Shown here: piece after piece, positions 33,566 through 43,714 of the stretch
How the letters are laid out: every line of letters begins with the position of its first letter
Numbering within the stretch: position 1 is the stretch's first letter
Source of the DNA: Lachnospiraceae bacterium
Lineage (GTDB): Bacteria; Bacillota; Clostridia; Lachnospirales; Lachnospiraceae
Assembly (NCBI GenBank): GCA_030825115.1
Contig: JAPJQL010000010.1
Span: 1-64,000, forward strand
Reading direction: 5' to 3'
DNA: 64,000 bases
Notes under the pieces: model-generated
Database searches by the model: none
The model's input: only the letters and a program-made list of their open reading frames with translations
Told to the model about the DNA's origin: nothing
Program-made: the position numbers and the translations under genes

Positions 33566-34885
33566 TCAAAGGGTGTTTCCGGAAACAGGAAATTCCACCA
33601 GGACCTCAAACCGGCCGTTCTCATGCCGGTAACCAAACCGGCCGCCGTGATTTTCCATGATTTTCTCACAGGTCTTCAGCCCGATGCGGTTGCTCTCCTT
33701 TTCCTCCGTCTCTTCAGCTACGGCATTCTGGAAGCGGACAGACAGTCTCCCGTCTCCCTGCTCATAACACACGATCACCGGCTGCGACCGGTCCGCATAT
33801 TTTAACAGATTGGAAAAAATATTGCCGAACACACGGCGGATCAGGTCTACATCCACCAACAGGCTGCAGTCGATGTCATCTGAGATGCGCTGTATGAAAA
33901 ATCCTTCATTTTCCATGTCAAACAGGCTTTCTTCCACTACCTGGCCAAGGAATTCAACGCCGTTGACATGCTGCATCCGAAGTTCCTCCTTTTCTTTCCG
34001 AAAGACCAGAAAATATTCGAACAGCTTATCTGATATGCTCTTGATCTGGTAAGCCTTTTCTCCGATGGCGTGGATATACTGCTCCTGCTGCCCTTCCTGG
34101 TATTTGTGCAGCTTCAGGATGTCCACGTAGCCAAGCAGAGATGTCAGCGGAGTCCGCAGGTCATGGGACATTGCCGTCACCAGCTCCCTGTTGGCGCGGA
34201 TCGCCTGCTCTTCCTCTTCCTGACGCTCCCGGACCGCCCGGCGCATCGCATCCATCTCCTCCGCCAGGGAAGACAGCTCATCATTTCCTTTCACGGTGAT
34301 CGGATAGCTTAAGTCCCCGCCTTTTAAAATCTGCAGTTCTGACTCAAGCAACGTGATATAACGCACCTTTTTCCGCACGCAGCCATACAGCACTGCCAAA
34401 GCTGCCATGATGGAAATCAGCCCGCCCGCCAGGTCAGCCAGCAGGTAATAGCGGTTATCTGCAAAGCTGAGCAGTACCGCCGTCGCAATCCCGTCCCGAA
34501 ACCGGATCTCATAGCCGACAGCCTCCTCAAATGTTTCGCCCGCGCCTTGTCCCGGCAGCCCGATTATCACATCGGCATTGTAGTAGAGAATGTCCTGTCC
34601 CTGATAGATCGTCATCAGCACATTCGTCTCCTTCTTGGACCAGTCGTCGAGGCGTTTCATCTGGGAAAGCCCGATGTCATGGGTGATGACATACTGCTGG
34701 AGCCGCTCTGCACACGCATTTTCCCGGCGGATAATATATTCCGGCTTCATCACCACAGAATCGATCCCTTTGTAGGCAGTTGCCGTGAACAAAAAAAACA
34801 GCAGCGCTCCTGTCACAAGGGAAAGCATTGCAGCGACGATCAGCTGCAGCCCAATCCTGCCGACAAAAGATTTTTTACTCAACAC
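33566..34885 (-). CDS. Sensor histidine kinase of a MacB-like exporter locus
   Basis: The 439-residue kinase has an N-terminal helix, an extracytoplasmic part (about 35-150), a second helix and a HAMP-like linker. The phosphoacceptor motif MSHDLRTPLTSLLGY follows, and the ATPase N-box reads FGNIFSNLLKYA. The usual DxGxG box is not evident, while IGLKTC remains. The start is GTG 34885, overlapping the response regulator stop by 11 bases. Confidence 0.9.
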   Translation of the reverse strand: MLSKKSFVGRIGLQLIVAAMLSLVTGALLFFLFTATAYKGIDSVVMKPEYIIRRENACAERLQQYVITHDIGLSQMKRLDDWSKKETNVLMTIYQGQDILYYNADVIIGLPGQGAGETFEEAVGYEIRFRDGIATAVLLSFADNRYYLLADLAGGLISIMAALAVLYGCVRKKVRYITLLESELQILKGGDLSYPITVKGNDELSSLAEEMDAMRRAVRERQEEEEQAIRANRELVTAMSHDLRTPLTSLLGYVDILKLHKYQEGQQEQYIHAIGEKAYQIKSISDKLFEYFLVFRKEKEELRMQHVNGVEFLGQVVEESLFDMENEGFFIQRISDDIDCSLLVDVDLIRRVFGNIFSNLLKYADRSQPVIVCYEQGDGRLSVRFQNAVAEETEEKESNRIGLKTCEKIMENHGGRFGYRHENGRFEVLVEFPVSGNTL

Positions 34886-35570
34886 GATACCCCTTTCCCC
34901 ACACGTTTACGATATAGGTCGGATTCTTCGGGTCTGTCTCCAGCTTTTTCCTCAAATTGCGGATATGTACCATAACGGTGTTGTTCGCACTGTAGAAAAA
35001 CGGCTCTTCCCACACGCTCTCATAGATGTTTCCAATGGTAAAGATCTTGCCCCGGTTTTTCATGAGCAGCAGCAAGATCCTGTACTCTAAGTCAGTCAGC
35101 AGAATTTCTTCCCCCGCGCGCCTCACCTCGTTCCGGCTCTGGTCAACCGTCAGCTCCCGAACGCTCAAGACCCCTGCCTCCCCGTCATTTTCCTTTCCTT
35201 TGTAGATATGGTAGCGGCGGATCAGTGCCTTCACCCGGGCCGTAAGCTCCGAATAGGAGAACGGTTTTGCAAGATAGTCATCCGCCCCTGCGCCAAATCC
35301 CACGGTCTTATCGGAATCCTGGGTCCGCGCCGTCAAAAACAGGATCGGGACGGTCAGGCTGCGCCGTATCTCCACACAGGCAGAAACCCCGTTTTTTCCC
35401 GGCATCATCACATCCAGAATGATCAGATCCAGCGTGTCATCCGCCTTCTGGATGGCCTCATCTCCGTTTGCCGCCTCGATCACCTCGTAACCTTCACTCT
35501 CCAGCAGCACTTTGACTACTTCCCGAATCTCCGGGTCGTCGTCTGCAAATAGTATTTTTTTTGCGCTCAA
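34875..35570 (-). CDS. OmpR-family response regulator
   Basis: The 231-residue regulator starts at TTG 35570, six bases after AGGAGGA; upstream ATGs would add an unlikely 36-residue extension. The receiver has the acidic pocket DDD and phospho-acceptor Asp at about 53 (ILDVMMPG), followed by a winged-helix DNA-binding domain. It probably controls the adjacent exporter genes and is translationally coupled to the kinase. Confidence 0.92.
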   Translation of the reverse strand: MSAKKILFADDDPEIREVVKVLLESEGYEVIEAANGDEAIQKADDTLDLIILDVMMPGKNGVSACVEIRRSLTVPILFLTARTQDSDKTVGFGAGADDYLAKPFSYSELTARVKALIRRYHIYKGKENDGEAGVLSVRELTVDQSRNEVRRAGEEILLTDLEYRILLLLMKNRGKIFTIGNIYESVWEEPFFYSANNTVMVHIRNLRKKLETDPKNPTYIVNVWGKGYRVE

Positions 35571-35655
35571 ACTGTATCCTCCTGTCTGTTCTCTGCCTCT
35601 TATGTACAAGTTCTCTGTATCCATCATACCATACTCGCTCCTATGCATCCAGTAT

Positions 35656-37029
35656 CTAATCATGTTTAATTGCCTCAAGAGCGGGGATTTTAACAGCCTT
35701 ATCCGCAGGATAATATCCTGCCCCTACTCCGATCAGAATGGAAAACAGAATCGCCGACAGCGCCAGCCACCACGGGATCACAGAGATGCGGGAAGCACCA
35801 CTTGCCATATCCGGCGGCATCATCATGTCCATCCCGCCGAGTCCTCCCATGCCTACACCTGCTCCTGCAGCAAAGTTCATCACCGCGGAAATCAGATAGC
35901 TGATTATCATGCCCGCAATCCCGCCGATCAGGCCGATCGCACCGGCTTCGATCAAAAATATCTTGCGGATGTCCTGGATAAAACATCCCAGGGATTTCAT
36001 AACGCCAATCTCCCTCGTCCGTTCGGATATGGACATGACCATCGTATTCGTGATCCCCAGGGCTGCCACAAACAGGGAGATTGCCCCTAGACCGCCCAAC
36101 ATCATCTGCTTCTGCCGGGCTTCCTGCTCCATTGGCTTTCGGATACTCTCCATCGAGCTGGTCCGAAAGCCCATCTTTTTTATCTGCTGCTCCACCCGCG
36201 CCACGTCCTGGATGCTTTTCACCTTGACAATGGCGTTTTCGTATCCTTTATTCATCTCTTTCTTTTTCCCGGAAAGTTTCTGCTGTTCATCCAGGATTTT
36301 CTGCAGATCTTCCAGACGGAACACCAGACCCATGGAAGTCTCTTCTCCTTTTCCGTAATCCTCTTTCATCCTGCCGTCTGCCTTCAGTTCGTAGGTCAGT
36401 TTTTTTCCGTCATCTTTTCCGCTCTCCAGTTCCAGATAAAGCGGCGTCTTCATGCTGTCAAAATAGGGAGGCGGAGGGTTGGAAAATCCTGTGCCGTCAT
36501 AGCTGCCCCACATATCGATCACGTTCTTGCCCGGCGGGCGTTTGGTATCTTCAAAACCGTAGGCGAAATTTTTTCCGGTCAGCACGTGGTTCGCCCCTGA
36601 AATATCCCACTTCCCCTCGGTCAACTGATATCCCATCCGTTCTGCCGCTTCCGCCTCCAGCCCCACTATGGTCACATATGTATTCTTGTAGCGGCGGTTT
36701 CTCCCTGCGTACAGAGTGATGGGAACCTGCTCCACGGTGAGCTTTGGCGTCGCCGCCTCCACCCCTTCCAGCGCCTTGATCGCCGTCAGTGTATTTTTAT
36801 TGAGCTTTGCCGCCGTCCTGCTTTTTCCTGCCCGGTAAACGTTGATCACAGTCAAATCGCCCATCTGCGCCAGCGCCTTTTCCTGGGATTCCTTCATTCC
36901 GATTCCAATGGAGATCATGATGATCACCGAGCAGCAGCCCAGCACAACGCCCAGTACCGTAAGCATCGTCCGCGCCTTATGCCGGAGCAGGTTCAGGGCG
37001 CATACTTTCAGCAGGTCTTTATTCTTCAT
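35656..37029 (-). CDS. MacB/FtsX-type ABC permease
   Basis: The permease has 457 residues from ATG 37029 (GAGGAGG nine bases upstream). An N-terminal helix is followed by a large extracytoplasmic MacB_PCD-type domain and three C-terminal helices (FtsX domain). A Gly/Met-rich loop (GVGMGGLGGMDMMMPPD) lies between the last helices. Such proteins move or release substrates at the outer membrane face by mechanotransmission. It overlaps the end of the repeat protein gene by 11 bases. Confidence 0.88.
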   Translation of the reverse strand: MKNKDLLKVCALNLLRHKARTMLTVLGVVLGCCSVIIMISIGIGMKESQEKALAQMGDLTVINVYRAGKSRTAAKLNKNTLTAIKALEGVEAATPKLTVEQVPITLYAGRNRRYKNTYVTIVGLEAEAAERMGYQLTEGKWDISGANHVLTGKNFAYGFEDTKRPPGKNVIDMWGSYDGTGFSNPPPPYFDSMKTPLYLELESGKDDGKKLTYELKADGRMKEDYGKGEETSMGLVFRLEDLQKILDEQQKLSGKKKEMNKGYENAIVKVKSIQDVARVEQQIKKMGFRTSSMESIRKPMEQEARQKQMMLGGLGAISLFVAALGITNTMVMSISERTREIGVMKSLGCFIQDIRKIFLIEAGAIGLIGGIAGMIISYLISAVMNFAAGAGVGMGGLGGMDMMMPPDMASGASRISVIPWWLALSAILFSILIGVGAGYYPADKAVKIPALEAIKHD

Positions 37030-39310
37030 GAGGCTCAACCTCCTCGTCAGTTACATCATCTGTCACATCATCTTCCCACGCTTCGCAGCTCTCCTCATCA
37101 TCCGGCTGCTGCTCTGTGCGGCCTCTGCGTTTTTTTCTGATAAACAGGGCTGCTGCGCCTGCGATCACCAGGATGCCCGCCACAGGAAGCCACAGCGGGA
37201 TCCCCTTCGGTTCCTTCTGCTCCGCCGGGGCCTGCGCCTCCGTATTGACGCTCTCTTCCTGCACGTCAAAGGTTACCGGCACTTCAATCTCTTTTTTCTT
37301 CATCGCCTCATCTTCATAGCTGATGATCACTTTGCCTTCAAATTTCCCCTGGCTGCGCGGCGTTGCCACAAAATCGATGCTCCCGTTTTTGCCGGATTCG
37401 AAGTTCCCCAGGCTAAGCTGTCGCTCCAGCACATCCACTTCGCCTTCCAGCTTCGCCTCCACATTGAATATCTGCCCGCGTCCCTTGTTGGCATATGGAA
37501 CAGAAATGACCGCTTCCTCATTGACACGGATCGTATCGGTAAAGGACGGCGGACGGACCTCCAGACGGTCCGGCTGGTATACGGGGATGGCGATCGCTTC
37601 ATTCGTCGTATTCTGCTTTCTCTCCTTTTTATCCAAAAATTCATATTTAAAGGAAATCCCAAGCTTCGGAGACTGCAGCTTCGACTGAAACAACGCCTGT
37701 ACCCGCACCGTCCTCGTCGTAGTAGCGCCCGGCGCCAGCGACGGGATATAGATCGTGTTGGAAGAATCGTTGATCGACAGACCCTCTCCGGTATCCATCG
37801 ACATCAGCACATTTTCCACCGCCGAGGTCGTGCTGGTATTTGCCACCTCCATCACAAGGTCAAATACCTGCCCCGCTTCTACATTTCCGCCGTAGGAATA
37901 GTTTCGGATGATAATGTTTGGCGTCGGGACTCCGATTTTTGCCGCGCTCCCGTCTGTAGGAATCACGATCTTACCAGAAAGTGTCCCCTGGGTCACCCCT
38001 TTGCCGGAATCATAGTCAAATTTCAGGCTGACCCCGATCAACTGGGAGGCGGACGAAGACAGCTCCGACGACGCTTTTAAAAGGACCGGGAGGTCAACAG
38101 ACTGACCTGCTTTCAGTTCCCCGATCAGTCTGGTATCGGTGGCATCCATGAGGGCGATCTGCTCCGTCGGCTCTACAGTCGCCATCAGACCGCTGATATC
38201 TTTATTCTGGCTGGTGTTTTCAACCCGGATGACTGTCTGGAACTGTTCTCCTGCCCGTACTGTCCCCACTCCGCCGACACGGGTGATCTGGATCAGCGGC
38301 TGGCCGGATGCACTGTTGCCTTTGACCGGAATCATGACCTTTTGGACAGAAGTACCGTTTGTCAGGCGGTTTGCCGAAAAATAATTATACTTCATCTCCA
38401 CATCCAGGCTTTGGGACGCCCCGGAAAGATCCTGACCCGCCTGAAGGTTGATCTTGATCTCCGTGGATTTTCCTGTGTTCAGCCGTTTTATCACCCGGGA
38501 GTTGGTGTCATCCATCAGGTACATGGAACCGCCGGGGGTAAAGCTGACCATCAGATCCTCCACGTCTGCCGCTTTGCTGGTATTTACCAGGCGCAGGGTG
38601 AGCTCTATTTTTTCTCCTGCTCCGACAGGCTGCGGATTGCCAACGCGCTCCACTTTCACGATCGGCTGTGCCGTAGCACTCTCTTCCCCGTCTCCGCTTC
38701 CCGAACCGGAATAATCCGACTCTTCCGCCTCGATAATATCAATAGAGAGGGGAATTGCTTCCATGCCGCTTCCCCTGTATTTTACGCCAAATCCAAAGCT
38801 TGTGTCTTTTCCGTTGTAAGTGATTTTTGGAAAAATCACATGGAACACAAGGTTTTCGCCTTTTTTCGACGTGATCTTCACCACAGGAGAGCCGGTGGTC
38901 CGGTAGCTGTCCCTGTCCTTGCTGACCAGGATGTCTTTTGCCTTGACATCTCCGGTAGTCAGCGTATTGCTCTGCACCGTGACCATCAGGCGGGCGCTTC
39001 TGCCCTTATACAGGGTATCCAGCGTGTTATTCGAAGATTCCGGACGAAACAGCTGGTATTCTTCGACTCTCAGGGTGTCGCTGCCAAGCTGTGCATTTTT
39101 TTCTTCATCTACAATTTCCTCCGATTCCGTCTGTGACCCGCCGGATGCCGTGGTCGAATCTACGGAAGGAGCCGGAGCTGCCGTCTCTGCCGGAGCCCCT
39201 GTCTCTGTCTCTGCCTTTACCGTAACCGGCGATGCGATCACAAGCCATGTACAAAGGGCGTAAACCATTCCTTTCCTGAATGCCCTGGTTTTTTCCATAA
39301 TCCTCATCAT
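37019..39310 (-). CDS. Membrane-anchored Ig-like repeat protein (CARDB/COG1361-like)
   Basis: The 763-residue protein has a signal peptide (about 1-31), four Ig-like repeats of about 110 residues (each with a VxAGExxxLxxxxxNTS-type core, the last more divergent), one C-terminal helix (PLWLPVAGILVIAGAAALFI) and a short acidic cytoplasmic tail. It lies between the ATPase and the MacB-like permease where a MacA-type adaptor would be expected. It may be the substrate-recruiting or cell-wall-spanning part, by inference. The start overlaps the ATPase stop as ATGA. Confidence 0.72.
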   Translation of the reverse strand: MMRIMEKTRAFRKGMVYALCTWLVIASPVTVKAETETGAPAETAAPAPSVDSTTASGGSQTESEEIVDEEKNAQLGSDTLRVEEYQLFRPESSNNTLDTLYKGRSARLMVTVQSNTLTTGDVKAKDILVSKDRDSYRTTGSPVVKITSKKGENLVFHVIFPKITYNGKDTSFGFGVKYRGSGMEAIPLSIDIIEAEESDYSGSGSGDGEESATAQPIVKVERVGNPQPVGAGEKIELTLRLVNTSKAADVEDLMVSFTPGGSMYLMDDTNSRVIKRLNTGKSTEIKINLQAGQDLSGASQSLDVEMKYNYFSANRLTNGTSVQKVMIPVKGNSASGQPLIQITRVGGVGTVRAGEQFQTVIRVENTSQNKDISGLMATVEPTEQIALMDATDTRLIGELKAGQSVDLPVLLKASSELSSSASQLIGVSLKFDYDSGKGVTQGTLSGKIVIPTDGSAAKIGVPTPNIIIRNYSYGGNVEAGQVFDLVMEVANTSTTSAVENVLMSMDTGEGLSINDSSNTIYIPSLAPGATTTRTVRVQALFQSKLQSPKLGISFKYEFLDKKERKQNTTNEAIAIPVYQPDRLEVRPPSFTDTIRVNEEAVISVPYANKGRGQIFNVEAKLEGEVDVLERQLSLGNFESGKNGSIDFVATPRSQGKFEGKVIISYEDEAMKKKEIEVPVTFDVQEESVNTEAQAPAEQKEPKGIPLWLPVAGILVIAGAAALFIRKKRRGRTEQQPDDEESCEAWEDDVTDDVTDEEVEPHEE

Positions 39311-40032
39311 TTCTCATCCTCTCTGCTCTGTACTTCATTTGAAATAATATTTCCATCCACCAGCCTTACGATCCGGTCCGCATAACGCACCATCTCCGGG
39401 TCATGGGTCACCAGGATGATCGTCTGCTGAAACCGTCTGGAAAACTCTGTAATCATCTTCATGATCTCTGCCGTAGTCTTAGAGTCGAGGTTTCCCGTCG
39501 GCTCATCGGCAAAGATCACTTCCGGGCGGGCCACAAATGCCCGGGCGATTCCCGCTCTCTGCTGCTGTCCGCCGGACATCTGCCCCGGATAATGGTGCAG
39601 GCGGTGAGACAATCCGACCTTTTTCAGCATCCACTCTGCCGCCTGCTCCCTCTGTTTCTGGGATACTCCCCGGAACATGAGCGGCATAGCCACATTTTCG
39701 ATAGCCGTCATGGTAGGCAGCAGGTTATACGCCTGGAAGATAAATCCGATATGGCGCTGCCGAAATCCCGCAAGCTGGTTTTCATCCATTCGGGAAATGC
39801 TCTCCCCCCGGATAAAAACCTCCCCCCTTGTCGGTTTTTCCATCCCGGCAAGCTGATTGAGGAGCGTGCTCTTTCCGGAACCAGAGGTTCCGAAAATGCA
39901 GCAGATCTCTCCTTTATATATTTTCAGGTTGATCCGGTTTAATGCCACTACCTCTTCGTCTCCCATCTGGTAGACTTTCCGGATATCCTTCACATGTATC
40001 ATAGGTTTTTGATTGTTCATTTCTGAATCCAT
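39307..40032 (-). CDS. MacB/LolD-type ABC ATPase
   Basis: The 241-residue ATPase has Walker A GTSGSGKST near 50, signature MSGGQQQRAGIARAF and Walker B VIFADEPTGNLDS, typical of the LolD/MacB/FtsE family. It is the first gene of the exporter operon and powers the FtsX-type permease. Confidence 0.93.
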   Translation of the reverse strand: MDSEMNNQKPMIHVKDIRKVYQMGDEEVVALNRINLKIYKGEICCIFGTSGSGKSTLLNQLAGMEKPTRGEVFIRGESISRMDENQLAGFRQRHIGFIFQAYNLLPTMTAIENVAMPLMFRGVSQKQREQAAEWMLKKVGLSHRLHHYPGQMSGGQQQRAGIARAFVARPEVIFADEPTGNLDSKTTAEIMKMITEFSRRFQQTIILVTHDPEMVRYADRIVRLVDGNIISNEVQSREDEK

Positions 40033-40106
40033 CCTTTCATGATGGATATTCTAGATGAGAAATACAGAAAATTTAGGTATGAAAAATCTTAAGAAATCTT
40101 AAGAAG

Positions 40107-40898
40107 CTATTGTCTCTTCCCTTTTACAAATTTTGTCGGAGACTGTAAAGTATACTTTTTAAACACTGAACAGAAGTGCTTGTAATCCGTAAACCCGGTC
40201 GCATCCGATATCTCGCCGATCCGGTACTGCCCTGTGTTCAGCATTGCCACCGCCTGCTGGATCCTGTATTTATTGAGAAAGTCAAGAAAGGTCTGTCCCG
40301 TGACTTCCTTAAACTTGCGGCTCAGATAGCTGGCGCTGACGCCGAGTTCCTCCGATATCCCCTCGACGCTCAGCTTCTGGTCATACTGTTCCCGGATCCG
40401 CTCCACCGTCCTGGAAATATACTGGTTTTCAGAGCGGTCAAGCTGTATATAATACTCCAGATTCAGGTTGCCGCCTTCAAGCTCCGCCTGCTCCAATGCC
40501 TCCATCGCATTCTCCACCTGGCGCTCCCCTTCAATCTCACCGCTCAGGCGTTCCATGATCCGGGCCAGTTCCTGCTCGTTCACGGGCTTTAGCAGATATT
40601 CGCTCACCCGGGCGTCGATCGCCCTTCTGGCATACTCAAAATCTGCATAGCTCGTCAGCAGGATGCTCTTGAATTTCACCGTCTCCGATGCCCGCTTTAC
40701 CATCTCGATCCCATCCATAAACGGCATATAGATATCGGCGATCACCACATCCGGCCGGCATTCCACGATCTTTTCCAGACCTTCCTGCCCGTTGGCGGCT
40801 TCTCCCACCACCACACAGTTCATTCCCAGCCAGTCAATGGTAAACATCATTCCTTTTCGGATGATATCTTCATCTTCCACAATCAATACTCTCAGCAT
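40107..40898 (-). CDS. YesN/AraC-type response regulator (HptR-like)
   Basis: The 263-residue regulator has a receiver domain with Asp at about 55 (VVIADIYMPFMDG) and a C-terminal AraC-type double HTH (LGVSASYLSRKFKEVTGQTFLDFLNKYRI). It is downstream of a YesM-type kinase and a binding lipoprotein, the arrangement of the staphylococcal HptARS sugar-phosphate sensing set. It probably activates the AfuABC-like importer upstream. Confidence 0.88.
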   Translation of the reverse strand: MLRVLIVEDEDIIRKGMMFTIDWLGMNCVVVGEAANGQEGLEKIVECRPDVVIADIYMPFMDGIEMVKRASETVKFKSILLTSYADFEYARRAIDARVSEYLLKPVNEQELARIMERLSGEIEGERQVENAMEALEQAELEGGNLNLEYYIQLDRSENQYISRTVERIREQYDQKLSVEGISEELGVSASYLSRKFKEVTGQTFLDFLNKYRIQQAVAMLNTGQYRIGEISDATGFTDYKHFCSVFKKYTLQSPTKFVKGKRQ

Positions 40899-40910
40899 CT
40901 GATTCTCCTC

Positions 40911-42605
40911 CTATGCTTCGTCCCGTTTTTCCGGCAGCGTCACCACAAGCGTCGTCCCATACCCTTCCGCGCTCCGCACTTCCACACCGTATGCCCTGCC
41001 GTAGAGCAGACCGATCCTCCTGTGGATATTGTAAATCCCGGAATGGCGGCTTTTGTTCTCCGGCTGATTTAAAAGGCTGACCAGTTCACTGAGCACCTGC
41101 GGCGTCATACCGATCCCGTCGTCCCGGCAGATCATGATCAGCTTTCCCTCGTGCAGATACGCCTTCAGCTCCACGGTCAATTCTGCCTGATTGCCAAATC
41201 CATATTTTACTGAATTTTCAATCATCGGCTGGAGCACCAGCTTTGGAATCCTGCATCCAAGCGCCTCCGGCTCTACATCGATCTTATAGGAAAACCTTCT
41301 GTTAAACCGGTAGCGCAAGATCGTCAGATAATTTTCCAGATGTTCCAGGTCCTCTTTAAGCGTAACCTCCGCCTCCCCGCCGTCCAGGCTGTAGCGCAAA
41401 AGCCCCGACAGGCTGTACACCATCTTTTCTGCGATATCCGGCTCCATCTTGCACATATACCGGATATTTTCCAGTGTATTATAGAGAAAATGCGGATTGA
41501 ACTGGGATTCCAGCTGTTTATTCTGAGAAGACGCCACCAGCTCCGCCATCTTTTGATTGTTCTCCATCTGGGTTTTCAGGCTGGCGATCATCGAATTGTA
41601 GGTGTCTGCGATCGTGGCAAACTCATTGTCCCGCTCAATCTCTATCGTCCGTTCCAGATTTCCGCCCGCCGCATCCTCCATCACCTCTAAAATCCGGTAA
41701 AAATCCTCGGTCTTTTTCTCTGTCACTCTTCTGGTGTTAAAAAGCATCCAAACTGCCATCAGCACCAGCGCCGTCAAAACCAGGCTTCCTCCCAGCGTCA
41801 GGGAAACCACAATGTTCTGGATGTCCGACACCGCGTACACCTGAAACAGACCGCCGCAGGCCGCTCCGGAAGCTGCCAGCCACACATGGTGGTTCCAGGT
41901 CAGATATGCCCCGGCCGTCTGAAGCTCCGGGATCAAACGGCTGGCGGACGTCAGAAACTGCTGGTTGTTGCTGATGACCGCCCATCCGAAGCGGTCCGTC
42001 ACGATCGTCTGGGCATCCGACCGGCCAAGCAGCTGGTTAAAGCAGTTTCCCCGGATCAGGACCAGGGCATAGCCGACCACTTCCCCGTCTTCCACGGCCG
42101 CCCTTCCAAGCGCCATCATCCGGTTCTGTACTTCCCACGGCTGGATCAGCCGCACAGCCATCTTTAAAGGTTCCCGTTCCATCATCCCCAGAATCCCCCA
42201 TCCGGCATCCACGTCTGCCGTGAGCTCTTTGGGCAGTGCGCCGCCTTCGGAAAACAAAGGCCTTCTGTCCTGATCCAGCAAAAAAAATTCCGCCTCATAT
42301 CCCAGTTCGTCTTCCATCCGGTAAAACTGCTCAAATACCCGAACCCGTTCCCGGCTCCCGGTCAGGCCCGTGAACAGATCCGGCTGTCCGGCAAAGGCTT
42401 CCAGCACTTTCCCATATCCTTCCACGGTCCGGTCCAGTTCTTCCGTTACATACCGGCAGTGTTCCAGGTTTCCCTTTCGTTTTCCATGTAAAAGAGCCCC
42501 CATAAATACGATCCCGCAGGCAAGTGTAAACACGACCGCCGGGATAATGGCATATACGATAAACATCCGCCGCAGTTCGTCCCGGAAATACCGCTCTTTT
42601 TTCAA
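40911..42605 (-). CDS. YesM-type sensor histidine kinase (HptS-like)
   Basis: The 564-residue kinase has two helices around an extracytoplasmic domain (about 35-260), a HAMP-like region, the His_kinase motif SQFNPHFLYNTLENIRYM and an ATPase domain with NSVKYGFGNQ and DDGIGM. Its start overlaps the binding-protein stop by four bases, so the two products may form one sensing unit. Similar to HptS of Staphylococcus by arrangement. Confidence 0.9.
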   Translation of the reverse strand: MKKERYFRDELRRMFIVYAIIPAVVFTLACGIVFMGALLHGKRKGNLEHCRYVTEELDRTVEGYGKVLEAFAGQPDLFTGLTGSRERVRVFEQFYRMEDELGYEAEFFLLDQDRRPLFSEGGALPKELTADVDAGWGILGMMEREPLKMAVRLIQPWEVQNRMMALGRAAVEDGEVVGYALVLIRGNCFNQLLGRSDAQTIVTDRFGWAVISNNQQFLTSASRLIPELQTAGAYLTWNHHVWLAASGAACGGLFQVYAVSDIQNIVVSLTLGGSLVLTALVLMAVWMLFNTRRVTEKKTEDFYRILEVMEDAAGGNLERTIEIERDNEFATIADTYNSMIASLKTQMENNQKMAELVASSQNKQLESQFNPHFLYNTLENIRYMCKMEPDIAEKMVYSLSGLLRYSLDGGEAEVTLKEDLEHLENYLTILRYRFNRRFSYKIDVEPEALGCRIPKLVLQPMIENSVKYGFGNQAELTVELKAYLHEGKLIMICRDDGIGMTPQVLSELVSLLNQPENKSRHSGIYNIHRRIGLLYGRAYGVEVRSAEGYGTTLVVTLPEKRDEA

Positions 42606-43669
42606 CGCCCGTCCCCCCTTACCGGCTGTACCGACCGGTAAATCTGCTCAAACCGCTCCAGCCATTCCTGCTTTTTCTCCCTTACCACCGGTTTCTCATC
42701 GTGTATCATCTTGATCATCGCCCGGTCCGGCAGATACTCCGGCTCTTCCACATCCATCCGCACGGAACGGCGGTCCAGCCTTGCGCAGATGATCGACTGG
42801 CAGTCCTTTCCCGTCACAAAATCCACAAACGCCTGCGCCCCTTCCAGATGCCCGGTCCCTTTTCGGATGCACACCACATCCGGGGTTGAGATCACCCCTT
42901 CTTTCATATAAACCAGGTTCACCGGCTTTCCGTCCGCCACATAATGGGCGCCTCCCTCTTCAAAGGTCAGCCCCACGACAAACCGGCCTTCCCCCACTCC
43001 CCGGTATACGTCGGACGAACCGCTCAGCAGATTGCCATCCAGGTTCCGGCAGAACGATTCCACATAATCCCATCCCGCCTCCGGCTTCCCGTCCCCCATC
43101 GCGTACAGCATATTGATGAGATGCTCGTAGGCCGACGAAGATCTGGCCGGATCGCACATGGCGATTTTCCCCTTAAGCTCCGGGTTTAAAAGGTCCGCAT
43201 ATCCTTCCACGGGGATATCCCCGATCAAATTCGTATTCACCATCAGAACGCTTGGAACATCCGTGAAACGGGTGATGTTCCCCTCCACGTTCCGGTACTC
43301 CTCCTGCACCATGTCTTCATTAACGCTGATATAGTGCTCAAACAACTCTGCTTTCTCAATCGTTGTCGAATAAGAACCGCCCCAGAAAATATCACAGCGC
43401 GGTTCCTCCCCCTTCTCTGCCTTCGCAAGCAGTTCTCCCGTCCCGCCGGTCTGAACGTCCACGCAGATTCCGGTCCGCGCCTCAAATTCCGAGACGATCG
43501 GGTTGATAAACTCAAGAGGATGAGGGCAGTATACCACCAGCGCCTCATCCGTCTCACCTGTCCTTGCCGCCGTCTTTTGTGTACAGCCGGTCAGGCACAT
43601 CCCTGCAAGACCGGCTGCCAATACGGCCGCAGCTGTACAATATTGCTTCCACATTTTTTTCTTACGCAC
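42602..43669 (-). CDS. Iron/sugar-phosphate-type binding lipoprotein, sensor-linked (HptA-like)
   Basis: The 355-residue lipoprotein has lipobox CLTGC and an SBP_bac_6/11-type fold (EALVVYCPHPLEFINPIVSEFEARTG). It is the second binding protein of this locus and is translationally coupled to a YesM-type kinase, so it may present the signal ligand to the kinase rather than feed transport. The start is GTG 43669, five bases after GGAAGG. Confidence 0.82.
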   Translation of the reverse strand: MRKKKMWKQYCTAAAVLAAGLAGMCLTGCTQKTAARTGETDEALVVYCPHPLEFINPIVSEFEARTGICVDVQTGGTGELLAKAEKGEEPRCDIFWGGSYSTTIEKAELFEHYISVNEDMVQEEYRNVEGNITRFTDVPSVLMVNTNLIGDIPVEGYADLLNPELKGKIAMCDPARSSSAYEHLINMLYAMGDGKPEAGWDYVESFCRNLDGNLLSGSSDVYRGVGEGRFVVGLTFEEGGAHYVADGKPVNLVYMKEGVISTPDVVCIRKGTGHLEGAQAFVDFVTGKDCQSIICARLDRRSVRMDVEEPEYLPDRAMIKMIHDEKPVVREKKQEWLERFEQIYRSVQPVRGDGR

Positions 43670-43714
43670 GTTTTCCTTCCACGACCTGTCTTTTTGTTTA
43701 TTGTAACAATCTGC

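Noticed and set aside
40033..40106. Terminator between the YesN-like regulator and the exporter ATPase
   Set aside because: Only short AAGAAATCTTAAG-type symmetry was seen, with no convincing stem plus T-run.
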